64,000 bases of DNA from the NCBI GenBank assembly GCA_934635225.1, contig CAKTYZ010000002.1:124001-188000 (forward strand), in the 5' to 3' direction. This DNA is from an uncultured Kiritimatiellota bacterium. GTDB lineage: Bacteria > Verrucomicrobiota > Kiritimatiellia > RFP12 > UBA1067. Shown piece by piece: positions 32,892-41,433 of this stretch; within the stretch, counting starts at the first letter, position 1, and the number at the start of each line of letters is the position of its first letter. Made by a program: the position numbers and the translations under genes. Below the pieces are notes generated by a model. That model was given only the letters and a program-made list of their open reading frames with translations. It did no database searches and was not told the origin of the DNA.

Positions 32892-34220
32892 GTGAAACCA
32901 AGAGGTCTGGCGCTTGTTCCGTTCTTTGTGTTCGCCGCGTTCTACGTGGGGCTTTCCATTTGGGCGGGGCAGCTTGGCTTCGAGATGCCGTGGTACAAGG
33001 TCTCGATGCCGGTGGCGTTTCTCGTCGCTTCCGCCGTCTCGCTTCTGATCGGGTCGGCGCGGCTCGACGAGAAGGTCGAGACGTACGCGCGCGGGATGGG
33101 CGAGACGAACATCATGATCATGTGCCTCATCTTCATCCTCGCCGGCGCGTTCGCGACGATTGCGAAAGGGTCGGGCGCGGTTGACGCGGCGGTGACGATT
33201 GCCCAGTCGCTCGTCCCGGCGCGGCTGATGGTCGCGGGCGTGTTTCTCGTCTCATGTCTCATCTCGCTCGCCATCGGCACGTCGTGCGGCACGATTGCCG
33301 CAGTCACGCCGATTGCCCTGGGCTTCGCGGGCCCGTTGGGCCTGAACCCCGCGCTGCTGATGGGCGCGGTGATCGGCGGCTCGATGTTCGGCGACAACCT
33401 CTCGATGATTTCCGACACGACGATCGCCGCGACGCGTACGCAGGGCGTGCGGATGAAGGACAAGTTCCTCGCGAACGGGCTCATTGCCGCGCCGGCGGCG
33501 CTTGTCGCCTTGTTCCTCTACGCGATTTCGGGCTCGGCGGCGGGGACGGTCGCCGCGCCAGCCGTGACATGGCAGCATCTCGTCCTCATCCTGCCGTATG
33601 TCTTCGTGCTGGCGCTGGCGCTGGCGGGCTTCAACGTGATGATGCTCCTCTTTTCGGGAACGGTGCTGTCGGCGGTGATTGGCGGCTGTCTCGGCAAGTT
33701 CGCGTTCTTTGACGCGATGGACCTTCTCGGCAAGGGTACGCTTGGCATGGGCGAGACGCTGATTGTCGCGCTTCTTGCGGGCGGGCTCTTCAAGTCCGTT
33801 CAGGCGAACGGCGGCGTCCTTTGGTTGACGGAGAGGATCGCGAAGGTCATTCGCGGCCCGCGTACGTGTGAACTCGGGGTCTTTGTCCTGGTCTCGGCGG
33901 TCAACTGCTTCACGGCGAACAATACGGTCGCCATCGTCATTGCCGGGCCGATTGCGCGCGAGTGTGCGCAGAAGTTCGGCGCGAATCCGATTCGCATCGC
34001 GTCTGTCCTTGACACGGCCTCGTGCGTCGTCCAGGGGCTGATTCCCTACGGTGCGCAGATCCTGATCGCGATTGGCGTCGCGCGCGGTCTGGACCTCACG
34101 GTGGATTCGTTTGCGCTTCTCAAATGCCTTTATTACCAGCCGCTTCTGGCCGTTGCGGTCTTCTGTTCGCTTTTGTTCTCCAATCGTCGCACGAAATCCC
34201 TGATTCCGGGCGCGGCTTGA
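32892..34220 (+). CDS. NhaC-family Na+/H+ antiporter
   Basis: The 442-residue protein (GTG start) is a polytopic membrane protein of about 11-12 helices. FILAGAFATIAKGSGAVDAA, IGTSCGTIAAVTPIALG and GGSMFGDNLSMISDTTIAAT are typical of the NhaC family, in which the polar GDNLSxISDTT stretch lies in a membrane re-entrant part of the ion path. It would exchange cytoplasmic sodium for protons. It follows dnaJ by 12 bases. Confidence 0.88.
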   Translation: MKPRGLALVPFFVFAAFYVGLSIWAGQLGFEMPWYKVSMPVAFLVASAVSLLIGSARLDEKVETYARGMGETNIMIMCLIFILAGAFATIAKGSGAVDAAVTIAQSLVPARLMVAGVFLVSCLISLAIGTSCGTIAAVTPIALGFAGPLGLNPALLMGAVIGGSMFGDNLSMISDTTIAATRTQGVRMKDKFLANGLIAAPAALVALFLYAISGSAAGTVAAPAVTWQHLVLILPYVFVLALALAGFNVMMLLFSGTVLSAVIGGCLGKFAFFDAMDLLGKGTLGMGETLIVALLAGGLFKSVQANGGVLWLTERIAKVIRGPRTCELGVFVLVSAVNCFTANNTVAIVIAGPIARECAQKFGANPIRIASVLDTASCVVQGLIPYGAQILIAIGVARGLDLTVDSFALLKCLYYQPLLAVAVFCSLLFSNRRTKSLIPGAA

Positions 34221-34232
34221 GGCCTCTTTCCT

Positions 34233-34311
34233 GCACCTGTGGTGGAATGGCAGACACGGTGGATTTAGGTTCCACTGCGCAAGCGTGGGGGTTCGAGTCC
34301 CTCCAGGTGCA
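34233..34311 (+). tRNA. tRNA-Leu (anticodon TAG)
   Basis: A cloverleaf fits: acceptor stem GCACCTG (34233-34239)/CAGGTGC (34304-34310), D-arm GTG/CAC, anticodon stem GTGGA/TCCAC with loop TTTAGGT (anticodon TAG, reading CTN leucine codons), an 11-base variable arm, and a T-arm with GGTTCGAGT. The CCA end is not encoded in full (A discriminator then CCC). It starts 12 bases after the antiporter gene. Confidence 0.93.
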
Positions 34312-34334
34312 CCCTCTGCGGTTCAGGCCGTGCC

Positions 34335-34363
34335 TTGTGTGCCATTATCGCATATGATAAAAT
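34335..34363 (+). promoter_or_regulatory. Candidate promoter of the polysaccharide locus
   Basis: TTGTGT (34335-34340) and TAAAAT (34358-34363) are 17 bases apart, just after tRNA-Leu and about 40 bases before the first polysaccharide gene, which has GAGGTGAT as ribosome-binding site. Confidence 0.4.
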
Positions 34364-34402
34364 ACGCAATGTTATGTGTGTGGTAGATAAATGAGGTGAT
34401 TC

Positions 34403-35173
34403 ATGACAAAAGTCGGCATAGTCGGTTGCGGCTTCGTGGGCGGTGCCCTGAAGACGTGGTTGGAGGAGAATAACAAGGATGTGGAAATTTTTGTCAGCGA
34501 TCCGCCCAAGGGGTTCAATGACGACTTGAGCGGCATCGACGTCGCGTTCCTGCAGATTCATGTGCCGACGGAGGATGACGGCACGCAGGACCTGACGCTG
34601 ATGAAGTCGTTGATCGCGGGGCTTCCCGACGTGCCCGTCTTCGTGCGCACGACGATTCTGCCGGGCACTTCGGCGCGGCTTTCGCGTGAGACGAGCCATC
34701 GCGTCTACTACATGCCGGAGTTCCTGACGGAGCGTACGCACATCGAGGATTTCCGGCGGCAGACGATGGTCTTCCCCGTCGAGGGCGACGCGGCGGCGCT
34801 GGCGCTCCTGACGCGGATCTTCCCCGGCAAGAGGTTTGCGGTGATGTCCTCCCTTGAGGCGGAGATCACGAAGTATTCGCACAACGTCTTCGGCGCGTAC
34901 AAGGTGACGTACTTCAACGCCGTGAAGGAGTACTGCGAGAAGATGGGCGCGGACTGGGCGAAGGTGCATACGGGTTGCCTCCTTTCGGGCTACATCAACG
35001 ACACGCACACCTACGTTCCCGGTCCCGACGGCAAGTGCGGCTACGGCGGCAAATGCTTCCCGAAGGACGTTAACGCCTTTGCGAAACTGACGGCGGGCCA
35101 GCCGCTTGGCAAGCTCCTCGCCCCGCTCCACGAGCTGAACGTCCATTTCCGTGGAGTTGAAGAACACATCTGA
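34403..35173 (+). CDS. UDP-glucose/GDP-mannose dehydrogenase-family protein, short form
   Basis: The 256-residue protein has the NAD-binding start TKVGIVGCGFVGGALKTWL, VRTTILPGTS, YMPEFLTER and the catalytic Cys motif GYGGKCFPKDVNAF. Family enzymes oxidise a sugar nucleotide to a uronic acid and are usually 390-450 residues; here the whole C-terminal UDP-sugar domain (about 150 residues) is absent, and no frameshifted remainder follows. It may be a shortened, dimer-complemented or specialised dehydrogenase. It opens the polysaccharide locus. Confidence 0.8.
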   Translation: MTKVGIVGCGFVGGALKTWLEENNKDVEIFVSDPPKGFNDDLSGIDVAFLQIHVPTEDDGTQDLTLMKSLIAGLPDVPVFVRTTILPGTSARLSRETSHRVYYMPEFLTERTHIEDFRRQTMVFPVEGDAAALALLTRIFPGKRFAVMSSLEAEITKYSHNVFGAYKVTYFNAVKEYCEKMGADWAKVHTGCLLSGYINDTHTYVPGPDGKCGYGGKCFPKDVNAFAKLTAGQPLGKLLAPLHELNVHFRGVEEHI

Positions 35174-35199
35174 ACCGCTAAGGTTAGAGCAAAGTAATC

Positions 35200-36756
35200 A
35201 TGTCCCCAAACAGGCGCATATTCCTGAACATCGTAGCCACCTACGGGCGGTCGCTGTTTGCACTTTTTTGTGGACTGTTCTCTGGGCGTTGGGCGTTGCA
35301 GGCGTTGGGTGAGGTTGACTTCGGGCTGAACGGCGTGGTCGGCGGGTTGGCCATGTTCATTTCGTTTTTCAACTCAGTCCTGGCCTATTCCATCGGACGC
35401 TTCTATGCGCTGTCTGTTGGCGCGGCATTGAAGAAGGGCAACGAAATCGATGGATTAGAGGAATGCAGACGATGGTTTTCCATTGCGGTTGTGATCCATA
35501 CGGTTATTCCTGCGTTGTTGTTGCTTATTGGATATCCGATTGGCGAATGGGCGGTTCGGAACTTCCTGACGATCCCTCCTGAACGGATTGCATCGTGCGT
35601 TTGGGTGTTCAGGTTCGTGTGCATTTCATGTTTCTTGGGCATGGTCAGCGTTCCGTTCAATGCCATGTACACGGCGAAACAATATATCGCCGAGTTGACG
35701 GTGTATGCCTTTGCGACGACGTTATGCAATTTCTGTTTTCTCTACTACATGGCAACACATCCGGGATTTTGGCTGACGAAGTATGCTTTTTGGTCTTGCC
35801 TTGTGGCTGTCTTGCCGCAGCTGATAATCTCCATTCGCGGCTATTTCATTTTTCAAGAGTGCCGTTTCTCATGGCGATACGCATTTGAACGTTCACGAGT
35901 CTGTTCCTTGTTCAAATATACGGGATGGCAGATGTTCGGTACTCTTGGAAGTCTGGCGCGCGGGCAGGGCATGGCCGTTCTCGTAAACAAGTATTTCGGG
36001 CCATCTGTGAATGCCGCAATGTCGATTGGCAATACGGTCAATGGACAGGCAAACGCGCTTGCCAGTGCAATGCAGGGTGCATTCATGCCCGCCATAACAT
36101 CTGCGTATGGTTCAGGTGATATGGGGAAGACAAAAAGTTTAATGTATCGTGCCTGCAAGTTCGGAGTGTTGCTTTCCTTCATCTTTACCATTCCGCTATG
36201 CATTGAAATTAACGAAGTCCTCAGATTATGGTTGGTGACGCCGCCGGAATATACGGCTGGACTTTGCGTCAGCATGATGGTTGCATTGATTATCGACAAA
36301 TCGACAATCGGGCACATGGCGGTTGTTCATGCGACGGGAAGAATTGCCAAATACCAATTGCTCCTTGGCGGGTCCTTAATTGCCACTTTGCCGCTTGCTT
36401 GGCTTTTCTTCTATTTTGGCTTTGGAGTGTATTCTTTGTGTGTTGCCATCATACTCACAATTGCAGTATGTGCCGGGGGGCGTGTGTTCTTCACGCGAGC
36501 TTATGTCGGTGTGCCGATTCGTGAATGGTTGCGCAAAGTCTTTGTTCCGCTGACGTTGACTGTAACGGTAACTTTGGCCGTCGGATTTATACCGTCTTTC
36601 GTCCTTTCATCGAATTTCCAGCGCATCTGCTTGACGACAGTGCTGTGCGAGGTCGCGCTTTTCTCATGCGCGTGGTACTTTGTGCTTGATTGCGCAGAGC
36701 GAGAGCTTGTCCGCTCAAAATGCAATGCAGTCATCGCCAAGATTAGGGGTAATTGA
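35200..36756 (+). CDS. Wzx-type polysaccharide flippase
   Basis: The 518-residue protein begins MSPNRRIFLNIVATYGRSLF and has 12-14 hydrophobic helices with GRWALQALGEVDFGLNGVVG, typical of the MATE-like O-antigen/teichoic acid flippases. It would move lipid-linked repeat units to the periplasmic side. The genes around it (transferases, Wzy) support a Wzy-dependent pathway. Base composition is more AT-rich than the housekeeping part, as often seen in transferred polysaccharide loci. Confidence 0.83.
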   Translation: MSPNRRIFLNIVATYGRSLFALFCGLFSGRWALQALGEVDFGLNGVVGGLAMFISFFNSVLAYSIGRFYALSVGAALKKGNEIDGLEECRRWFSIAVVIHTVIPALLLLIGYPIGEWAVRNFLTIPPERIASCVWVFRFVCISCFLGMVSVPFNAMYTAKQYIAELTVYAFATTLCNFCFLYYMATHPGFWLTKYAFWSCLVAVLPQLIISIRGYFIFQECRFSWRYAFERSRVCSLFKYTGWQMFGTLGSLARGQGMAVLVNKYFGPSVNAAMSIGNTVNGQANALASAMQGAFMPAITSAYGSGDMGKTKSLMYRACKFGVLLSFIFTIPLCIEINEVLRLWLVTPPEYTAGLCVSMMVALIIDKSTIGHMAVVHATGRIAKYQLLLGGSLIATLPLAWLFFYFGFGVYSLCVAIILTIAVCAGGRVFFTRAYVGVPIREWLRKVFVPLTLTVTVTLAVGFIPSFVLSSNFQRICLTTVLCEVALFSCAWYFVLDCAERELVRSKCNAVIAKIRGN

Positions 36757-36757
36757 T

Positions 36758-37771
36758 ATGCGTAAACTATTGAGAATGTTGTGTGGCGAGAAGATATGGC
36801 GTTGGCTTCGTGACGCTTTCGGGGTTGACAAGAAACAGGTCAAGCGGCTGTTCGATAACGACTATGAAAGGTATGTCGCTTATTCCTGCGCCTTTCGAGA
36901 AGCGACTCGTGAGAACCTGCTGTCTGAAGTGATAATGGCTTATCACGTTGTGGAAAAAGGTCTGACGATGCCGAATCGCCGTCTTGCGTTCGGCAAAGAT
37001 GCCGTCAGAAGGCTAATGGCGTATGTTGATAAGTTTACTGAAAAGTTCTCAGCACAAGAACCACAGGTCAAACATGCCATTGGCGTCCTCGCCGCATACC
37101 TGAAACTCCACAGAGATGCTGCATTTGACTTTAGCGAAGATGCTGTTTACTGGGATGAGATCAAGGCGTTCTTGCGTCGGTTTGATGATATTGCCCCTGC
37201 GATTCAACCGCATGTGTCGCGTGAAGATTTCTACAAGAACAAAGATAAGTCGTTCCCCGCTTTTGCCGCCTCTCGTCATACGCTTCGGAATTATAGTAGT
37301 CGGCCATTGCCGATGGAGCGTGTTCACAAGGCGGTAGAATTGGCAATGACAACTCCGTCCGCCTGCAACCGACAGTATTGGAGGACGTATTGCATCAGCA
37401 ATCATGATCTCGGACAGAAAGTGCTTGAACTACAGCGAGGCAATCGCGGTTTCGGACATCTCGCGGACAAGGTGATAATCGTAACTGTCAACCTTGAAGC
37501 AGTCGGACCAAACGAACGAAATGATGCTTTCACGAATGGCGGGATGTACTTGATGAATCTGTGCTACGCGCTTTTCTATTACGAAATAGCGCATTGTGTT
37601 CTCAATTGGAGCAAATCGCCGGAAGTCGATGCCGAACTGTGTTCGATGATGCACATACCCAATTCTGAAGCTGTCATTGCGATTCTGTCGTGTGGTGAAA
37701 CTCCTGAGGAATTTGATGTGGCTGCTTCTCCGAGACGCGAGGTGTCTGATGTCTTCAAGGAGGTTAAATGA
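36758..37771 (+). CDS. Nitroreductase-family flavoprotein in polysaccharide locus
   Basis: The 337-residue protein carries a nitroreductase domain from about residue 165 on: FAASRHTLRNYSSRPLPMER (FMN phosphate-binding R-x-x-R/S), MTTPSACNRQYWRTY, and GGMYLMNLCYAL. The first 160 residues, including VEKGLTMPNRRLAFGKDAVR, are typical of nitroreductases found with pyruvyl-transferases in capsule loci. Its reaction there is unknown. It starts one base after the flippase and overlaps the pyruvyl transferase (ATGA). Confidence 0.82.
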   Translation: MRKLLRMLCGEKIWRWLRDAFGVDKKQVKRLFDNDYERYVAYSCAFREATRENLLSEVIMAYHVVEKGLTMPNRRLAFGKDAVRRLMAYVDKFTEKFSAQEPQVKHAIGVLAAYLKLHRDAAFDFSEDAVYWDEIKAFLRRFDDIAPAIQPHVSREDFYKNKDKSFPAFAASRHTLRNYSSRPLPMERVHKAVELAMTTPSACNRQYWRTYCISNHDLGQKVLELQRGNRGFGHLADKVIIVTVNLEAVGPNERNDAFTNGGMYLMNLCYALFYYEIAHCVLNWSKSPEVDAELCSMMHIPNSEAVIAILSCGETPEEFDVAASPRREVSDVFKEVK

Positions 37772-38886
37772 ATGTCGGGATTTTAACCTTCCACCGTGCG
37801 CATAACTGTGGGGCGATGTTGCAGAACTACGCCTTGCAGGTCGTGTTGTCGCGGATGGGGGCTACTCCGACAACGATTGACTTCAACGATATCGGTGAAG
37901 AACATAGGCTACCAAGTTTCGCGGGGTTGACGTTCAGGCAGCGCATCCGTCGAGTGATTGAATTCGTACTTTCCATAGGCGTCTTCGATCTGCGGCTTGC
38001 CCGGTTCAACCGTTTCCGCAAGCGGAATCTCAAAACGACAGGATGGATCGCCGACGGCAGATTGCCGTCCGGCTTCGATTGCTACATTGTCGGCAGCGAT
38101 CAGGTGTTTCAGCCAAATCTTACAAAGCAATACCGCAATGCATTTCTGCTTGAAGGAATCCCGTGGGGGAAACGGATATCCTATGCGGCGAGTTTCGGCT
38201 ATGAATCGTTGCCGGAAGAGTTTCGCGCCATATACAAGAATAGCCTGTCGCAGTTCCGTGCGATTTCCGTGCGTGAAGAGTCTGGTGCAAGAATAATCAA
38301 GAATGAACTTGGCCTTGCCGCGCCTGTCGAGGTTGTCCTTGACCCTACTCTCTTGTTGGATTCTTCGGATTACGAAAAGATAGAGACGAAAGTCCGTGTG
38401 CCGAACAAGTATGTGCTGGTCTATTCGATTGGAGGCGCGGACGGGAAACTGCGAGATGTTGCGAATCGCATTGTGCAGCAGATGGCCGCAAAGGTCATAG
38501 TCGTGAATGCCTGCCGCCGCAGCCGTTTCAATACGCCTTACGACGACTGGCTGTCGGTATCGCCTGATCGTCTCATCTATCTGATCCGACACGCTGCCTA
38601 TGTCGTGACCACCTCGTTTCATGGAGTTGCTTTCTCGCTTGTCTACAGACGGCAGTTTACGGCAATCATTCCGAAGGACTCCAAGGTCGCAGGGCGTGTC
38701 CCGGCCTTGCTGAATCGTCTTGGAATCCCAGAACGCGCAATCCCAGAGAATGCGCCAATTGACCGAATCCGTGAGCAGTACGACAGCCGCATAGACTGCG
38801 ATGCCGTCGGGCGATGCCTTGATGAACTGCGCAAGACTTCGTTGGCTTTTCTTGAAAAGGCTTTGGCTCGGGGAGGTGCGCGATGA
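37768..38886 (+). CDS. Polysaccharide pyruvyl transferase-family protein
   Basis: The 372-residue protein begins MNVGILTFHRAHNCGAMLQN with the family opening (H-x-x-x-N-x-G-A). It continues with DCYIVGSDQVFQPNLTK, ISYAASFG, ISVREESGARII, VLDPTLLL and VVTTSFHGVAFSLVY. Family members transfer pyruvate ketal groups to sugars of exopolysaccharides or cell-wall polymers. It is the last plus-strand gene before six genes of opposite strand, and ends 5 bases from the convergent LamG gene. Confidence 0.85.
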   Translation: MNVGILTFHRAHNCGAMLQNYALQVVLSRMGATPTTIDFNDIGEEHRLPSFAGLTFRQRIRRVIEFVLSIGVFDLRLARFNRFRKRNLKTTGWIADGRLPSGFDCYIVGSDQVFQPNLTKQYRNAFLLEGIPWGKRISYAASFGYESLPEEFRAIYKNSLSQFRAISVREESGARIIKNELGLAAPVEVVLDPTLLLDSSDYEKIETKVRVPNKYVLVYSIGGADGKLRDVANRIVQQMAAKVIVVNACRRSRFNTPYDDWLSVSPDRLIYLIRHAAYVVTTSFHGVAFSLVYRRQFTAIIPKDSKVAGRVPALLNRLGIPERAIPENAPIDRIREQYDSRIDCDAVGRCLDELRKTSLAFLEKALARGGAR

Positions 38887-38891
38887 ATAGA

Positions 38892-39581
38892 TTAATTCTC
38901 AATCTCGAACCTCCTTTTGTCGATGGCGTAGTTGGCTGCGATTTCGGCGGCAGATAGGGCGCGGCTGTACATGCGGATGCAGTAGATGTCCGCCGTGATG
39001 CCGCGCTTGCCGCCGAGCTGAAGTCTTGCCGTCGCGTCGATGGAGCCGTTCGCGGTGAAGGTCTGGGTCGCATACGCGACACCTCTGCTGTAGCCCGTGA
39101 TGGCGTCGCCACCAATGGCGAAGGTGTGCGTTGTCTTGGCCCTCCCGCCGCCACTGCCACAGTAACTGGTGAAGGATGGCGAATGCCAGGAAAGATAGGA
39201 GTTCGCGTTGTTCGGTCCGCTTGCCCAGAACTCGTTGCGAATCGTGGACGAGTCAATGGTGGCGTAATGTCCGTCGCCGCTCTTGTAGTTGCGGCAGACT
39301 TCCCACGTGAAGGTGTCGGCGTCCATTGCCGTCCTGATCGGCGTGGGGAGCGGATCGACGAGGAAATAGCCGTTGTTCAAGGCACACGCCTTGTCGAGCC
39401 ATTGCACCGCATCTGCGGCTTTCGCGCCTGCATATCCGCTGACGAGGTCAATCCAGACGTTGGCGTTCGGGTTGTGCTTGGCGATCCCGGCATTCCATTC
39501 GCCGTCCCACAGCGCGACAAGACCGTCGGTGACGTATGGGAGCTTGAAAATACAGTTGATTCGCTTGGTAATTATGGTCAT
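38892..39581 (-). CDS. LamG/concanavalin A-like domain protein
   Basis: The 229-residue protein (AAGGAGAA upstream of ATG 39581) has LPYVTDGLVALWDGEWNAG near the start and ends with DIYCIRMYSRALSAAEIAAN, the usual first and last strands of a LamG-type jelly-roll (compare VRIYNRALSAAEI). No signal peptide is evident. LamG domains bind carbohydrate or protein. With the two HU-like genes upstream it forms a minus-strand unit; a strong hairpin separates them. Role unknown; phage-tail or surface-attachment function would be guesses. Confidence 0.72.
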   Translation of the reverse strand: MTIITKRINCIFKLPYVTDGLVALWDGEWNAGIAKHNPNANVWIDLVSGYAGAKAADAVQWLDKACALNNGYFLVDPLPTPIRTAMDADTFTWEVCRNYKSGDGHYATIDSSTIRNEFWASGPNNANSYLSWHSPSFTSYCGSGGGRAKTTHTFAIGGDAITGYSRGVAYATQTFTANGSIDATARLQLGGKRGITADIYCIRMYSRALSAAEIAANYAIDKRRFEIEN

Positions 39582-39596
39582 TGATTTTCTCCTTGT

Positions 39597-39640
39597 GAAA
39601 ATGATCGGTGGCACAGCCTGATGGCCGTGCCACCGATCAT
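39597..39640 (-). terminator. Strong hairpin between the HU-like and LamG genes (terminator or attenuator)
   Basis: ATGATCGGTGGCAC (39601-39614) and GTGCCACCGATCAT (39627-39640) are perfect 14-base arms, with an inner GCC/GGC extension around a TGAT loop. In the minus direction the stem is followed by TTTTC. It sits between two same-strand genes, so it could reduce LamG expression relative to the HU-like genes. Confidence 0.6.
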
Positions 39641-39642
39641 GC

Positions 39643-40353
39643 TTATGCCCCAATAGCGGTTACGCTTTTCGTGTAGGCGTTGGACTCACCTCCGGGAGTC
39701 GAGTATCCGTGTGTGGTCAGTTCCAGGATATAGGGTCCCGTCGGAACGGCAGTCGCCAGCTTGCAGTAGAGGCGCTCACCGCAACCGTCCTTTTCCAGAA
39801 TCGTAACCTGTGCCGCCACGGTGCCGTCAGGATTCTTCAGGACAAGCGACTCGCCGTCTCCTGTTGCCGAAAGGTTTCGTCCCGTGATGACGGCCTCGTT
39901 TGTCGTGACGAAGGCCTTCTGATGGGTCGCCAGGTCTTCCACGTTGTCGATCTTGATCTGAGTCAGCGCGGCAGATTCGCGTACGGGGATGATTTTCGCG
40001 GCTTCCGCGCGCAGACTGTCAGACGGATGGACGGCAATGTAGATGGCATTGCCTTCCCCAAGTGAGCTATCCATCGCAGGCAAGGAGCCATTGACGGCGA
40101 GTTCAAAGGTGAGCAGGCCAAGGAAATCGACGCGGTTGTGGTTGACGACGAGTTCCGTCGCGATTTCCTCGGCAAGGGCGGAGATGACGAGTTTGACGTC
40201 GGCATCTTCGACGACGCTGCGTCCGTCTCGCATCTCAGCCGACAGCTGGGAGATGCCGATGGTCCTGTTGGCGATGATGCGGGCGATGTACTGCCCAACG
40301 ATGGGCGTAAGCTCGGATTTGGTGAGCGTGTATTTGATTTTCGCATTGTTCAT
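39643..40353 (-). CDS. HU-like DNA-binding domain protein with C-terminal Ig-like (DUF4469-type) domain, 236 aa
   Basis: The N-terminal 120 residues (KIKYTLTKSELTPIVGQYIA, VISALAEEIATELVVNHNRV, FLGLLTFELAVNG) resemble the divergent HU-type fold found in gut Bacteroidetes/Lentisphaerae proteins. The C-terminal 90 residues (NEAVITGRNLSATGDGESLV, TGPYILELTTHGYS) look like an Ig-like fold of the DUF4469 type. It is clearly paralogous in plan to the next gene upstream (40365-41117), 11 bases away. Such two-domain proteins have no established function. Confidence 0.65.
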   Translation of the reverse strand: MNNAKIKYTLTKSELTPIVGQYIARIIANRTIGISQLSAEMRDGRSVVEDADVKLVISALAEEIATELVVNHNRVDFLGLLTFELAVNGSLPAMDSSLGEGNAIYIAVHPSDSLRAEAAKIIPVRESAALTQIKIDNVEDLATHQKAFVTTNEAVITGRNLSATGDGESLVLKNPDGTVAAQVTILEKDGCGERLYCKLATAVPTGPYILELTTHGYSTPGGESNAYTKSVTAIGA

Positions 40354-40364
40354 GTTTCACCTCC

Positions 40365-41117
40365 TTACGCATTCGCTTTGATCGTGATGTTGCGGGAGGC
40401 CACGGAGACCCCATATTCAAGGGACAGCCCGCCGCGCGCGGCGATGCAGATCTTGTAGGCTCCGGGTTCTGGCAACGACTCGAACGTGCAGTCGGCGGTC
40501 GTCTGCGTGGAGCGCGTGACCTTCCCCTTGGCGACGACCGTGCCCTTGGAGTCTTCGATCCAAACGCCTTCGTCGGATGCGTCCGCCGTCATCAGCATAT
40601 TGTCGCCAGAGAGCATCACGGTGTTGTCGGATGCGCCGGCGATGATGACATTCTCCAGGTTGCCGACCGTGTCGGTGATGCGCCTGAGGATGACATGATT
40701 TCCCTTTGTGACATTACGCCCGTTCATCCCGGCAACAGCGTTGCGAAAGTCGCCTTTGGGTGCGCAATGCACACAGACGACATTCTTGTCAGGATCCCAC
40801 TTGGCATCTGCACTTGGGAAAGTGCCGCTTGCCGTGAGCCAGACGGAGAGAAAGTTGTCGAGTTCAAGGCGATAACCGCCGAGAATCGAGGTCTTTAGTT
40901 CTTCCGTGAGCACGTTTGCGTGATATGTCAGAAGATTGGGGTTGATGTCATTCTTCGCGGCGGCATTGGCGATGAGCGTTTCGCTGCGAACGGTGGAGTT
41001 GTGGCGGACGGCGCCGCGATAGACGCGGCGTTCAGCGCCAGTGGCGTCTGTGAGGATGCTGAGTATGGTCGTGAATTCGACCATTGGATTCATATTTTTG
41101 ATCTCCATAATTTTCAT
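40365..41117 (-). CDS. HU-like DNA-binding domain protein with C-terminal Ig-like domain, 250 aa
   Basis: Same layout as the downstream paralogue: an N-terminal HU-like part (VEFTTILSILTDATGAERRV, NLLTYHANVLTEELKTSILG, RLELDNFLSVWLTASGTFPS) and a C-terminal Ig-like part (NVIIAGASDNTVMLSGDNML, PEPGAYKICIAARGGLS). The two share order and length but low identity, so the duplication is old. AAAGGA lies about 10 bases before the ATG. It is first in its transcript, under a candidate promoter 150 bases upstream. Confidence 0.65.
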   Translation of the reverse strand: MKIMEIKNMNPMVEFTTILSILTDATGAERRVYRGAVRHNSTVRSETLIANAAAKNDINPNLLTYHANVLTEELKTSILGGYRLELDNFLSVWLTASGTFPSADAKWDPDKNVVCVHCAPKGDFRNAVAGMNGRNVTKGNHVILRRITDTVGNLENVIIAGASDNTVMLSGDNMLMTADASDEGVWIEDSKGTVVAKGKVTRSTQTTADCTFESLPEPGAYKICIAARGGLSLEYGVSVASRNITIKANA

Positions 41118-41433
41118 TTCTTTATATCCTTTATTTTCATTAGATTGTTTTGATTTTATGTTGTTTTGCCTGTCCGTCGGGGCTTGCCCGACCCTTGTTG
41201 CCTCACGTGTTTTCTTCGTTCATGTTTGCCTCGCTTTCTGCCAGATTAGGTCTGACGGCGCAGATTATACACGATTGCGCGTGGGGGCAACCTATTGAAA
41301 GATCTTGGAAGAAATGCGGAACGCAACGGTTTGCCGCGCCCTAACAAGGGAACGGAAGCGAAGCAACGGCCAAAGGGAAGATGAAAAAGGGAGGTCGTTC
41401 TCCCAAGTTATTTCGTTGAGAACGAATCGCGGC
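41118..41433 (-). other. Gap holding the HU-like operon promoter and leader
   Basis: On the minus strand TATAAT (complement 41264-41269) with GTTGCC 16 bases upstream (complement 41286-41291) would give a leader of about 140 bases. That leader contains a small perfect stem, GTCGGG/CCCGAC (41176-41181 and 41187-41192). The remainder, up to the next gene at 41434, shows no coding sequence I can support. Confidence 0.45.
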
